Below the pieces are notes generated by a model that was given only the letters and a program-made list of their open reading frames with translations, made no database searches and was not told where the DNA came from. The translations under genes and the position numbers were made by a program. Below are positions 35,221-43,768 of a DNA stretch of 45,142 bases, in pieces. Within the stretch, counting starts at the first letter, position 1; each line of letters begins with the position of its first letter. The DNA is from a bacterium (GTDB taxonomy: Bacteria; BMS3Abin14). The stretch lies in contig CP070719.1 in assembly GCA_020350725.1 (NCBI GenBank), positions 1,647,965 through 1,693,106 on the forward strand, read 5' to 3'.

Positions 35221-35619
35221 ATGAGAGAGATACTGGGCAGTCGTATCGGCAATCTGATCGTCTGGTACCTGGTAACGGCTTTTGCCGGCGTATTCACAGT
35301 TCCCGCTGTCGCCAAGGCCGCCTTCATCCCGAATGCCGGCAGGTACGTTGACGGGAACGCGGACGGCATCGATCAATTGAAGCAGGTGCTGGAAAACGAA
35401 CTTCTCCGCGGTAAACTCAGCGGACTGGGCCTTTCCCAAGAGGAGATAGCGGGACGCATCGATTCTCTCACCGCGCAGGAACGCCGGGCCGTCCTGGCCG
35501 ACCTGGACAGGATCCAGGCGGGAGGCGACGGTCTGGGAACCGTGCTCACTGTCGCCCTCATCGTTCTGGTCGTCGTCCTCATTCTCAAACTGCTCGATAA
35601 AGAAATCGTCATAAAGTGA
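35221..35619 (+). CDS. PA2779-family membrane protein
   Basis: 132 residues. The N-terminal hydrophobic segment is a signal peptide or anchor (about 9-33). The soluble part has LKQVLENELLRGKLSGLGLSQEEIAGRIDSLTAQER (a helical pair typical of PA2779). A GGDGLGTVLTVALIVLVVVLILKLL membrane helix (about 101-125) comes near the end. Function unknown; homologues are found next to PA2778-type peptidases, as here. AAAGGGAG about eight bases before ATG 35221 supports the start. It overlaps the next gene (GTGA). Confidence 0.85.
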   Translation: MREILGSRIGNLIVWYLVTAFAGVFTVPAVAKAAFIPNAGRYVDGNADGIDQLKQVLENELLRGKLSGLGLSQEEIAGRIDSLTAQERRAVLADLDRIQAGGDGLGTVLTVALIVLVVVLILKLLDKEIVIK

Positions 35620-36176
35620 GGACCTGGTCCCGACTCATCCCGGCGGCTGCATTCCTTCTCTCCCTGGCAGGGACCTCCTGCACTTTTCGTCTGACCGATA
35701 CGAGGTATTTCCCCGAACCGGCGGTCAGGCTTGCCGTGGAGTCCTACACTCAGGAACCGAACCGATGTGGCCCTTATGCCCTGGCTGCGGTCCTGAATTT
35801 TCTTAACTTCGGTTCAGACCCGGAAGATCTAGCCGAAAGGCTGTACATCCCCGAGATCGAGGGAACGCTCACCATGGATCTCTTTCTGGAGGCCGTCAGG
35901 GTGGGAGCGGACGCCGAGCAGATGAGGGGCTCGACCGAACGTCTCACGGGGGACCTGGAGAGGGGCCTGCCTGTGATCATCCTCCTCCGGTACGGCTCCC
36001 TTTTGCCGGGGGCGGGACATTTCGTCGTCATCACGGGGTACTCGCTCGAACCCCGGGGATTCTTCCTCGAATGGGGCGACGGAAAGGCGTCGTGGGTCGC
36101 CGGAGACGATCTGGACAGGATGTGGGCCCGTTCAGATCACTGGATGCTGTCTTTGGCCGGAGGTCTGGGATCGTGA
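35616..36176 (+). CDS. PA2778-family C39-like cysteine peptidase
   Basis: 186 residues. A signal sequence ends in a weak lipobox at Cys22 (LAGTSC). The papain-like core shows the catalytic Cys51 in QEPNRCGPYALAAVLNF and the His in GAGHFVVITGYSLEP (near 134), with a following Asp-rich stretch (EWGDGKASW). The DLDRMWARSDHWML tail is characteristic. It would act in the periplasm. In the family the peptidase domain is often fused to C-terminal TPRs; here the TPR part is the separate next gene. The GTG start is coupled to the PA2779-like stop. Confidence 0.85.
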   Translation: MRTWSRLIPAAAFLLSLAGTSCTFRLTDTRYFPEPAVRLAVESYTQEPNRCGPYALAAVLNFLNFGSDPEDLAERLYIPEIEGTLTMDLFLEAVRVGADAEQMRGSTERLTGDLERGLPVIILLRYGSLLPGAGHFVVITGYSLEPRGFFLEWGDGKASWVAGDDLDRMWARSDHWMLSLAGGLGS

Positions 36177-36754
36177 AGGATATCTGGAGGATGGTCGCCC
36201 TTGCCGCCCTCCTCTCCGCGGTGGGATGCATCACTGTGGATCAGCAACGGGTCACGGGCATGCCCTATCCTGACCTTTTGAAGCTGGCCTCCATCTACAT
36301 TCAGGAAGGCAACAACCCAAACGCGGAAATGGTCCTGGAGGATGCCGTGAAATCGGAGCCGGACCGCCCCGAGGCCTACGCGATGCTGGGGGATATCTTC
36401 TACAGCAAGGATGACCTGCCGGAAGCCGCCCTGTACTACCTGAAGGCCCTGGAGAGGAACGGCGAGGATACCGTCGTCCTGAACAATCTGGCCTGGGTGG
36501 AGATGGGACAGGAGAATTACAGTTCGGCATTGGCTTACATCGAACGCGCCGTGGAGATGGCTCCCCAGCCCCTTTATCCCTACCTTGACACCCGCGCCCG
36601 CATCTTCAGGGCCATGGGGGACTTGGACAAGGCTCTTTCCAGCGCCAGGATCGCACTCTCCCTGACCCCTGAACATGAGGTCGAGATGCGGGCCGACCTG
36701 ATCAAACTGATTCGATCCATTGAGAACGGGGTCGAAGAGGATGTCCTTTATTAG
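36173..36754 (+). CDS. TPR lipoprotein
   Basis: 193 residues. The N-terminal signal ends in a lipobox (LLSAVGC, Cys19). Then four to five TPR units follow, for example PDLLKLASIYIQEGNNPNAEMVLEDAVKSEPD, AYAMLGDIFYSKDDLPEAALYYLKALERNGED and VLNNLAWVEMGQENYSSALAYIERAVEMAP. GTG 36173 overlaps the peptidase stop and has GGAGG eight bases upstream. It probably supplies the TPR half of a split PA2778-type protein. Confidence 0.85.
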   Translation: MKDIWRMVALAALLSAVGCITVDQQRVTGMPYPDLLKLASIYIQEGNNPNAEMVLEDAVKSEPDRPEAYAMLGDIFYSKDDLPEAALYYLKALERNGEDTVVLNNLAWVEMGQENYSSALAYIERAVEMAPQPLYPYLDTRARIFRAMGDLDKALSSARIALSLTPEHEVEMRADLIKLIRSIENGVEEDVLY

Positions 36755-36767
36755 GGGACCCAGCGAG

Positions 36768-37934
36768 ATGTCCATAGGTGATGATCTGAGGATCTTCATG
36801 AACCGGCTCACAGTGGACTCCCCCGATCGGTTCATCGGGAGCAGGGGGCACCGGAGGGCCTTCTCCTATATCAAAGGCCTGGTGAGGTCATGGGGATACT
36901 GGTCCCAGGTCCACCCGTTCTCGGTCGATCTCACAGTCCCCCTGCGCTGGTCTCTTCAGATAGACCTCGGAAAGGGTTTTGAAGAGGTCGAATCCCTCCC
37001 CGGTATCGGTTCGCCTTCCACAGACCTCCTGGAAGGGGACATCCGGCCGGTGGGCTATGCCAGGGAGGAAGATTACTCCTCGCTTGACAGCGTGGAGGGT
37101 TCGGTTCACCTGGCCAAACTCTGGAAAAGCCATGAGACAGTCAAGATCCAGGAGGCCGCCCGTCAGGGAGCTCGGGCTCTTATCTGGTACAACGAGTACT
37201 TCGATGAGATCTATTCCGGCGCCTGCGATTACAGTCTGGCCCCCGTCCCCGGATTCTCCATCAGGAAATCGGTGGCCGAAAGGATCACGGAGGCGGGTGG
37301 TGCGAGAGTGCGGATAAGACTCAAATCGAAGAGAAGGAGAATTCGCTGTCGGAACATTGAAGCGGGAACAGGTCCGACGGACGGGCGGTACGCCCTCCTG
37401 ACGGCTCACTACGACTCCAGGCCCAGAACCCCGGGGGCCAGCGACGATGCGTCCGGCATTGCCGTCATGCTGGCCTTCATGAAAGGGGGCTATGAAAAAG
37501 ATCTGTCCTTTCCCATGAGGTACCTCTTCGCCGATTGTGAGGAGGTGGGATGCGTTGGGGCCGAGCACCACGCCGCAGAGCTCTATCGGACAAACCGCCT
37601 CAAGGACATTTCATCGGTGGTCAACCTGGATGCCGTCGGATGGCCGAATCTCTGCGTCATCACCCGGGACAGGGAAGCTGTCATGGACGAGGGACTCTCA
37701 CACCTGGCGTGTGATACTCTAAGCGACATGGGCTATCAGGCCGAGAGGGTCAGATCCAAGACGGGGAAAAGCAACCACACCCCCTTCGCCATGCGGGGTA
37801 TCCCCTGTCTGTGGTTGTCCGATTACCCGAACTACATCAGGCACTCGGCCATCGACAATGCCTTCAATATCGACTATCCGACAATGACAATGGTGACGGA
37901 GGCATTGAAGAACTTCTACGGAAAGCTAGATTGA
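36768..37934 (+). CDS. M28-family zinc aminopeptidase-like protein
   Basis: 388 residues, no signal peptide. An N-terminal cap (about 1-200) includes a PA-type inserted domain (VHLAKLWKSHETVKIQEAARQGARALIWYN). The M28 catalytic domain follows. The zinc ligands and catalytic residues are visible in TAHYDSRPRTPGASDDASG, the Glu pair of FADCEEVGCVGAEH, the Asp of NLDAVGW and the His of IRHSAIDNAFN. ATG 36768 is chosen from the AGGGGA nine bases upstream; an in-frame ATG at 36741 overlaps the previous gene. It is the fourth gene of the tight unit starting at 35221. Confidence 0.85.
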   Translation: MSIGDDLRIFMNRLTVDSPDRFIGSRGHRRAFSYIKGLVRSWGYWSQVHPFSVDLTVPLRWSLQIDLGKGFEEVESLPGIGSPSTDLLEGDIRPVGYAREEDYSSLDSVEGSVHLAKLWKSHETVKIQEAARQGARALIWYNEYFDEIYSGACDYSLAPVPGFSIRKSVAERITEAGGARVRIRLKSKRRRIRCRNIEAGTGPTDGRYALLTAHYDSRPRTPGASDDASGIAVMLAFMKGGYEKDLSFPMRYLFADCEEVGCVGAEHHAAELYRTNRLKDISSVVNLDAVGWPNLCVITRDREAVMDEGLSHLACDTLSDMGYQAERVRSKTGKSNHTPFAMRGIPCLWLSDYPNYIRHSAIDNAFNIDYPTMTMVTEALKNFYGKLD

Positions 37935-37935
37935 G

Positions 37936-39546
37936 ATGGTATCTTTCGGCCCCTTAGCCGTTCAGAGGTTCGTTCTCAGGCTCTTCTTTACCTGTGGTGT
38001 TCTGCTCTGGAGCTATTTCAGCGGCAACCTGAGCGCGCTGATCGTCTCCATGGTTTTCGTCATCTATGCGATGGCGGTCCTCATATACAGTTATCGGCGC
38101 GAACAGACCGGTGACGAAGCGGTCCCCTTCATTTTTGCCGACATAGCCTTTGTCGGGCTGCTCATCGGGATGTCCGGTGGGTGGACGAGCGAATTTCACC
38201 TGCTCCTCTATTTTATCGTGGCCCTGAGAGCCCCCTATCGATCCTGGGCGTTGACCCTGGCCATCCCGGCGGCGTGCTCCCTTGCCTACGCCATCCCCGC
38301 CTGGAAATCGATCGTGGAAATTGAGAGTCTTTTCTGGTTCACGTTTCTGACCCGGATCAGTCTCCTTTGGTTCCTTGCTCCGCTGCTCAGGATCATCGGC
38401 TTGAGATCCCGGGAGGAACGGGAACGGGCAGAGCGCCTGACCCTGGAGCTCTCATCGACCCACGACGAGGTGCGAAGGTATACAGCCGCTCTGGAGAAAG
38501 CCAACGCACAGGGTGAAAAGCGGCTGATGGAAATAACCCTCCTCCATCAGTTCGTCACGGAAGTGAGAGCGGCGAAGGGATACGAGGATGTGTACCAGAC
38601 GGTCCTGAAGTATGTCAGCCAGGCAAGCGAGGCGCCGTGGATCTTCCTCGCCCATTCCAGAGAAAGGGAAAGTGGAACTTCCGAGATAAGGTCCTTCGGA
38701 GATCCTCCCGAGGAGATATCCAGGCGGGCGACCGAGGCCATCTCGGTCCCGAGGAGCGACGGCCAGGAGCCGGCCGAGGAGTGGACATTCCCGGGTCAGG
38801 GGACATGTGCCGCCTACTTCCTCGACTGCTGCCAGGGGCATTTGAAGACCGTAACCCTTCTGTTGATCTTTCCTCCCAATACCGTGCGGATGGAGGAGGA
38901 TCAGGTTGAGGTGTTGAATGCCTTTCTGGAAAGCCTGGAAATGGAACTCGAGCTCCTCAGGCTCCAGAGCGATCTCAGGCATTCCAACGAGAGGCTGAGG
39001 GTGAGCAACCATCATCTGATGAGGCTTCACGAACTCCAGAACGAACTGAGCCGGGCGTTTCTGGCGAGCGGTGAGATGGACGGGGTTGTTCAGGCTGCCC
39101 AGGAGATCATGGCCAAGGAGCTCTTCGAACTGGACCGCCTGAATCTTTTCCTGCCGAACTGGGACAAGAAAATGCTCCAGTGCCGCACCTCGGTCGGAAT
39201 AGAGGGTGTCCAGGCCGAGGAGGTCTCCGTTCCCATGGATGAAAGGGGAGGGGCGATCTCAAAGGCCTTCCGGGAGGGCAAGACGATCTTCTTCGACGGC
39301 GGAACCGCTGTACCCCCCGAACTGAGGGTGGCGGATCCTTTCTCCCGGATGCAGGCGATCCGATCCAGGATCTTCGTCATCGTTCCTCTCCTCGACCACC
39401 GCGGGGAAGTCCTGGGTGTGATCGGTGCAGACAGAAAACGCACTCACCGACCCATCCCCCAGGAGACTATCGCCATGCTCGAATTTTTCGCCAGGCATCT
39501 GGCCATGGTCCTGTCCCTTCAGGAAAAGAGGGATGACAGGCCATGA
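37936..39546 (+). CDS. membrane GAF sensor lacking an output domain
   Basis: 536 residues. About six membrane helices lie within residues 10-155, ending in LTRISLLWFLAPLLRIIGL. A coiled coil (about 158-205), a first GAF domain (about 205-345), a second coiled coil (about 340-375) and a second GAF domain (about 380-530: AQEIMAKELFELDRLNLFLP, SVPMDERGGAISKAFREGKTI, VIVPLLDHRGEVLGVIGADR) follow. The protein stops at LSLQEKRDDRP with no HisKA, ATPase, GGDEF or PP2C domain. It starts one base after the M28 stop. It is a probable receptor whose output is supplied by a partner, or a truncated kinase. Confidence 0.85.
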   Translation: MVSFGPLAVQRFVLRLFFTCGVLLWSYFSGNLSALIVSMVFVIYAMAVLIYSYRREQTGDEAVPFIFADIAFVGLLIGMSGGWTSEFHLLLYFIVALRAPYRSWALTLAIPAACSLAYAIPAWKSIVEIESLFWFTFLTRISLLWFLAPLLRIIGLRSREERERAERLTLELSSTHDEVRRYTAALEKANAQGEKRLMEITLLHQFVTEVRAAKGYEDVYQTVLKYVSQASEAPWIFLAHSRERESGTSEIRSFGDPPEEISRRATEAISVPRSDGQEPAEEWTFPGQGTCAAYFLDCCQGHLKTVTLLLIFPPNTVRMEEDQVEVLNAFLESLEMELELLRLQSDLRHSNERLRVSNHHLMRLHELQNELSRAFLASGEMDGVVQAAQEIMAKELFELDRLNLFLPNWDKKMLQCRTSVGIEGVQAEEVSVPMDERGGAISKAFREGKTIFFDGGTAVPPELRVADPFSRMQAIRSRIFVIVPLLDHRGEVLGVIGADRKRTHRPIPQETIAMLEFFARHLAMVLSLQEKRDDRP

Positions 39547-39568
39547 TCAGGGTGATGGGAATAGAGAT

Positions 39569-39624
39569 TAGACATTGGACATTGGAGATCAGAGAATAGA
39601 CATTGGACATTGGAGATCAGAGAT
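39569..39624. repeat. 28-bp tandem repeat, two copies
   Basis: Units 39569-39596 and 39597-39624 start TAGACATTGGACATTGGAGA and differ at one position. The same words appear inverted near 33660-33700 and as variants near 25552-25582. Confidence 0.8.
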
Positions 39625-39675
39625 TGGAAATTAGACACTCTATACGTGTTGATATGACTGAATCGAGATCCGTTC

Positions 39676-40686
39676 ATGACCGGTAAAGTCAAAGACAGCG
39701 GCGCCCCTGACGAGATCTACCTCCTCAAGGAGATCACGGAACGGAGGACGAAGCAGGGAAAGCCCTATCTTGCAGTTGTCCTGGGGACACCCGATGGTGA
39801 TGTGGAAGGTCGCATCTGGGACATGGAACTGAAGTCGCTGCCCGCCATGGTTCCAGGTGATCCTGTTCTGGCCAGCGGAAAAGCAGGCGTGTACCAGGAC
39901 AGGAAACAGCTGGTCATTGACCGTATTGAGAAGGTCAGCCGGGAGGTGGACCCCCGACAGCTTTATCCCTCCTCGGAGATTTCAGAGGGTCAACTCCGTA
40001 AGGATTACGCCGGCCTTGTCTCCACCCTGAGAGAGCCCGCCCTGATACAGCTGTTCAACGTTTTGGACCAGGACGCCCCCTTCATGGATGCCTTCTTCAC
40101 CTCACCGGCCGCTGTCAGCATGCACCATGCGCGTATTGGGGGACTTGCCGAGCACAGCCTGGCCGTCTGCCGCCTTGCCGTGGCTCTGGGGACTCTATAC
40201 CCATGGTTGAGGACGGACCTTTTGGTTGCCGGAGGACTCCTCCATGATGTGGGGAAGACGAAGGAGTATGAGGTCTCAGGGGATTTCCGCTATTCGAGGG
40301 AGGGCAAGCTGATCGGGCATATCACACTGGGCGTCGGGATGGTCAGTGGATGGATCGATCACGTGGCCGGATTTCCCGAGGATCTGGCTCTCCAGATCCT
40401 CCACATCGTTCTCAGTCACCATGGGCAGTTGGAGCACGGTTCGCCCCGGACTCCGGCGACACCGGAGGCCCTTGTGATCCATTATGCAGACGACCTTGAC
40501 GCGAAGCTCGACATGCTGCGGTCGGCCTCCGCCGATCCGGACGCTGCCGAAGCCTTTGTCAGGGGACTGAGGCGGACTTTCCTTTTCGCCCCGGAGGGGC
40601 CCGGGGAGGAGGACAGCGAAGCCGTCAGGACGGAAGACCGGGGCCCGGACACCTCAGGGAGCAGTGACCAGGGGGAGCTTTTTTGA
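39676..40686 (+). CDS. YhaM-like OB-fold/HD-domain nuclease
   Basis: 336 residues. An N-terminal OB-fold (about 10-90: LLKEITERRTKQGKPYLAVVLGTPDGDVEGRIWD) is followed by an HD domain. Metal-binding and active-site motifs are MHHARIGGLAEHSLAV (about 150-165), GGLLHDVGKTKEY, VLSHHGQLEHGS and IHYADDLDAKLDM. This is the arrangement of YhaM 3'-5' exoribonucleases. The C-terminal tail is acidic and variable. It is preceded by the tandem word repeat. Confidence 0.88.
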   Translation: MTGKVKDSGAPDEIYLLKEITERRTKQGKPYLAVVLGTPDGDVEGRIWDMELKSLPAMVPGDPVLASGKAGVYQDRKQLVIDRIEKVSREVDPRQLYPSSEISEGQLRKDYAGLVSTLREPALIQLFNVLDQDAPFMDAFFTSPAAVSMHHARIGGLAEHSLAVCRLAVALGTLYPWLRTDLLVAGGLLHDVGKTKEYEVSGDFRYSREGKLIGHITLGVGMVSGWIDHVAGFPEDLALQILHIVLSHHGQLEHGSPRTPATPEALVIHYADDLDAKLDMLRSASADPDAAEAFVRGLRRTFLFAPEGPGEEDSEAVRTEDRGPDTSGSSDQGELF

Positions 40687-40828
40687 TGGATGCAGGAGAC
40701 CCCGTCCAGGGTCTTACAGCCAAAGTCCGGGGAGATATGGGCCTCAGGGATCTAAAACATGTTGATGGATCCACCCTGGGTGTCGGACCCCGGAGATGGA
40801 ACGATCCGGGATCCTCGGAGCGGGTATC

Positions 40829-41536
40829 ATGAGGGGCCGGGTTCAAACCCTTGTCCCGGCAGCCGGCTCCGCCGTGCGGATGGGGCTGGGGTACAGTAAG
40901 GCCTATCTGGAGCTCGACGGCAGGCCTCTGCTGGTCCGGACCATCGAGTCCCTTCTGAGGTGCCGGGCCATCGATCGGGTGATCACCGCGGTGCGGCCGG
41001 AAGAGGTGGAACTGTGCCGGAAGGAGATTGTTCAGAAATACGGACTGCAGGATCAGGTCGAGGTCATCGGCGGCGGTCCGGAGAGGGATCACACTGTGTG
41101 GGAGCTGCTCGGCAAGGTGCCTGCCGACAGAGATCTGGTTCTGATCCATGACGGCGCACGCCCCTTCGTATCGGAGGAGATCGTCAATGGGGTTCTGTCT
41201 GCGGCCGAGCAGTGGGGAGCGGCCCTCGCAGCCGTCCCCGTCACCGACACCGTCAAGATCTCGGAGGACGGCGGTGAAACGGTGTCGGGCACTTTCGATC
41301 GCGACAAGATCTGGCTGGCCCAGACGCCTCAGGCCTTTAACCGCGACCTGATCCTGGCGGCCCACCGCAGTGCGAGGAAGGCAGACTTTTCGGTGACGGA
41401 TGATACCACACTGGTGGAACGCTCCGGACATCCCGTGAGGATCGTGAAGGGCGACCCGTGGAACATCAAGATCACGACGCTTGAGGATCTCGAGCTGGCC
41501 CGTTGGATAGTGGAACGCCGGAGAGAACCGAGATGA
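40829..41536 (+). CDS. ispD: 2-C-methyl-D-erythritol 4-phosphate cytidylyltransferase
   Basis: Third step of the MEP isoprenoid pathway: forms CDP-methylerythritol from MEP and CTP. It has 235 residues. Signatures are the CTP-binding LVPAAGSAVRMGLGYSKAYLELDGRPLL (about 7-34), VIGGGPERDHTV, LVLIHDGARPFVSEE (about 104-118), AAVPVTDTVK and FSVTDDTTLVERSG. ATG 40829 has GGAG eight bases upstream; the upstream frame lacks family sequence. The 142 bases before it contain no gene. Confidence 0.94.
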   Translation: MRGRVQTLVPAAGSAVRMGLGYSKAYLELDGRPLLVRTIESLLRCRAIDRVITAVRPEEVELCRKEIVQKYGLQDQVEVIGGGPERDHTVWELLGKVPADRDLVLIHDGARPFVSEEIVNGVLSAAEQWGAALAAVPVTDTVKISEDGGETVSGTFDRDKIWLAQTPQAFNRDLILAAHRSARKADFSVTDDTTLVERSGHPVRIVKGDPWNIKITTLEDLELARWIVERRREPR

Positions 41537-41585
41537 CGGTCAGGTGTGGGTCGTGGAGCATGACGCGTGGCGGAGGACCGTTACC

Positions 41586-42074
41586 TTGACCGCCTCTGCC
41601 CTCAGGGTCGGTATCGGGTATGATTCCCACCGTCTGGTCGAAGGTCGTCCCCTGATCCTCGGTGGAGTCGAGATCCCCCACGGAATGGGTCTTCACGGCC
41701 ACTCCGACGCAGATGTGCTGACCCATGCCCTCATCGATGCCCTGCTCGGAGCAGCAGGCCTCGGGGACATCGGCAGGCATTTCCCGGACACGGATGAAAG
41801 ATTTCGAGGAGCGGACAGCATCGAGCTCCTCAGGGTGGTCCTTTATCTCCTCAGCGAGAAGGGATGGGAGACGGTCAACGCCGATATCACCCTCCTCGCG
41901 GAGAAGCCCAGGATCGCAGGACATGTACCCGACATGATCTCCCGGCTGGAGGCAGCCGGGATGGTGGAAGGATCCGTCAACATCAAGGCGACGAGGGGTG
42001 AGGGAATGGGGTTCGTCGGGCGGGGTGAGGGGATGGCAGCGATGGCGGTGGTCCTCATCGGCCGGCGAAAATAG
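41586..42074 (+). CDS. ispF: 2-C-methyl-D-erythritol 2,4-cyclodiphosphate synthase
   Basis: Cyclises CDP-ME 2-phosphate in the MEP pathway. It has 162 residues, close to the usual 157-160. Zinc ligands are in the RVGIGYDSHRLV opening and HGHSDADVLTHALIDALLGA. The family pattern continues with GDIGRHFPDTDERFRGADS, NADITLLAEKPRI and the final NIKATRGEGMGFVGRGEGMAAMA. TTG 41586 is eight bases after GGAGGA (41572-41577); the longer frame from 41544 would add non-family residues. It is directly downstream of ispD. Confidence 0.95.
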   Translation: MTASALRVGIGYDSHRLVEGRPLILGGVEIPHGMGLHGHSDADVLTHALIDALLGAAGLGDIGRHFPDTDERFRGADSIELLRVVLYLLSEKGWETVNADITLLAEKPRIAGHVPDMISRLEAAGMVEGSVNIKATRGEGMGFVGRGEGMAAMAVVLIGRRK

Positions 42075-42112
42075 GTGGAGGCATCCGTTTTCCGGTGGGG
42101 AAGGACGACATA

Positions 42113-42150
42113 TTGACCCTGACCGGTCGCTTTGACCCTGACCGGTCGCT
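42113..42150. repeat. perfect 19-bp tandem duplication upstream of cysS
   Basis: The unit TTGACCCTGACCGGTCGCT occurs at 42113-42131 and, identical, at 42132-42150. Each unit contains the 8-bp palindrome GACCGGTC. It lies 42 bases before the cysS start. It may be a paired protein-binding site or a recent slippage duplication. Confidence 0.9.
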
Positions 42151-42191
42151 CGGCTCATTAGAACGCAACCCTGATCTGGGAGGATCTGCTG

Positions 42192-43652
42192 ATGGCCCTT
42201 AGAGTCTACAACACCCTGACGGGTAAAAAGGAGGAGTTCGTTCCCATCCACCCCCCCAAGGTGGGTCTTTACGCCTGCGGCGTCACAGTTTACGACTACT
42301 GCCACATCGGGCACGCCCGGGCAGCGGTCGCGTTCGACGTCATCGCCAGGTACCTCCGCTCCAGCGGCTATGACGTCACCTACGTCCGTAACTACACCGA
42401 CATCGACGACAAGATCATCAACAGGAGCAACGAAGAGGGTATCGACTGGAGGGAACTGGCCGAGAAGTTCATCGAGGCCCATGACGCGGACATGGGAGCC
42501 CTGGGGGTCCAGCGGGCCGATGTCGAGCCGAGGGCCACCGAACACGTCGACGACATCATACGTCTGGTCAAGAGCCTGCAGGACCGGGGGTTCGCCTACG
42601 AAGTCGACGGAGACGTCTATTTCGAGGTGGCCAGATTCAAGGGCTACGGAAAACTGTCGGGGAGAAATCCCGAGGAGATGCGGGCGGGGGCACGCATCGA
42701 GGTTGACGAGCGCAAGAGGGATCCCCTCGACTTCGCCCTGTGGAAGAGTTCCAAGGAGGGAGAGCCCTGGTGGGACAGCCCCTGGGGAAAGGGGCGTCCA
42801 GGTTGGCACATCGAGTGCTCGGCCATGTCGGCTGCCATCCTCGGTCAGCCCCTCGACATCCACGGCGGCGGCAAGGATCTTATCTTCCCCCACCACGAGA
42901 ACGAGATCGCCCAATCGGAGGCGGAGGCCGGTAGGGAGTTCTCCCGCTACTGGCTGCACAACGGCTTCGTCAACATAGACAGTGAGAAGATGTCCAAATC
43001 CCTGGGAAACTTCTTCACCATCCGGGAGGTCCTTGAGCGCTATCGGCCGGAGGTCATAAGGTTTTTTCTCCTTTCGACGCACTACCGCAGTCCCCTGGAT
43101 TTTTCCGACCAGGCCCTGGACGAGGCCAGGATCCGCTACGAGCGGTTCATGAACCTCTTCGCCCGGGTCCACCGCACTCTGGCCGAAGACAGGCAGATGA
43201 ATGAGGTTGAGTCCCGATCGCTCCGGGCTCTCTCCGAGGAGTTGGAGCCGGCATTCCGGCAGGCCATGGATGACGATTTCAACACGGCAGCAGCCCTCGG
43301 CCATCTCTTCACGGCCCTGGGGACGCTGAACGGCGTCCTCGACGGTGTCGAGGCCGTCGCCGGCAAGATCTCGGGCCACTGGAAGAAAGGCGTGGACGGA
43401 TTCTTTCGTCAGGTCGGCGGTAGCCTGGGGTTCTTCGATGACGGTATCGAGGGGGGACCCGCCTACTTCGCCGCCTCACGTTCCGGTGACGACGAGGCCG
43501 AGGGCAAAGCTCAGGTCCTGGCGGAGGAAAGAGAGGACGCACGAAAGGCCAAGGACTGGGCGCGTGCCGACGAGCTTAGGGACCGGATCCTGGAGCTCGG
43601 TTTCACCGTTCAGGACACGCCGCAGGGGCCGGTGCTGGCGGCGAAGAAATGA
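42192..43652 (+). CDS. cysS: cysteinyl-tRNA synthetase
   Basis: Class I synthetase, 486 residues. The zinc/HIGH region is YACGVTVYDYCHIGHARAAVAFD (about 28-50). ARIEVDERKRDPLDFALWKSSKEGEPWWDSPWG and HIECSAMSAAILGQPLDIHGGG with HHENEIAQSEA carry the remaining zinc ligands. KMSKSLGNFFTI is near 268. The C-terminal DALR/anticodon region ends LAAKK. GGGAGGA (42178-42184) lies seven bases before the ATG. Confidence 0.97.
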   Translation: MALRVYNTLTGKKEEFVPIHPPKVGLYACGVTVYDYCHIGHARAAVAFDVIARYLRSSGYDVTYVRNYTDIDDKIINRSNEEGIDWRELAEKFIEAHDADMGALGVQRADVEPRATEHVDDIIRLVKSLQDRGFAYEVDGDVYFEVARFKGYGKLSGRNPEEMRAGARIEVDERKRDPLDFALWKSSKEGEPWWDSPWGKGRPGWHIECSAMSAAILGQPLDIHGGGKDLIFPHHENEIAQSEAEAGREFSRYWLHNGFVNIDSEKMSKSLGNFFTIREVLERYRPEVIRFFLLSTHYRSPLDFSDQALDEARIRYERFMNLFARVHRTLAEDRQMNEVESRSLRALSEELEPAFRQAMDDDFNTAAALGHLFTALGTLNGVLDGVEAVAGKISGHWKKGVDGFFRQVGGSLGFFDDGIEGGPAYFAASRSGDDEAEGKAQVLAEEREDARKAKDWARADELRDRILELGFTVQDTPQGPVLAAKK

Positions 43653-43768
43653 CCGACCGCAAGAAAGAGAACAGGACCCGGGAGGAACTTCGCCCCTTCC
43701 GATCTCCTGCCGCAATGGACCGTCCCTCTCTCCCGGCTCCCGGCTCCTGAGTCCTGTTACCTGATATC
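43653..43768. other. spacer with GGCTCCCGGCTCCTGAGTCC words
   Basis: No gene. Bases 43724-43760 contain the reverse complement of the AGGAGTCAGGAGTCGGGAGG words found at the 3' end of xseA (27772-27801). Confidence 0.5.

Noticed and set aside
39569-39640. Possible CRISPR array
   Set aside because: The 28-bp units are directly adjacent with no spacers, only two copies exist, and no cas gene is nearby.
41472-43379. A 635-codon open frame on the - strand across ispF and cysS
   Set aside because: Antisense shadow of two complete, recognisable genes, with no ribosome site or domain.
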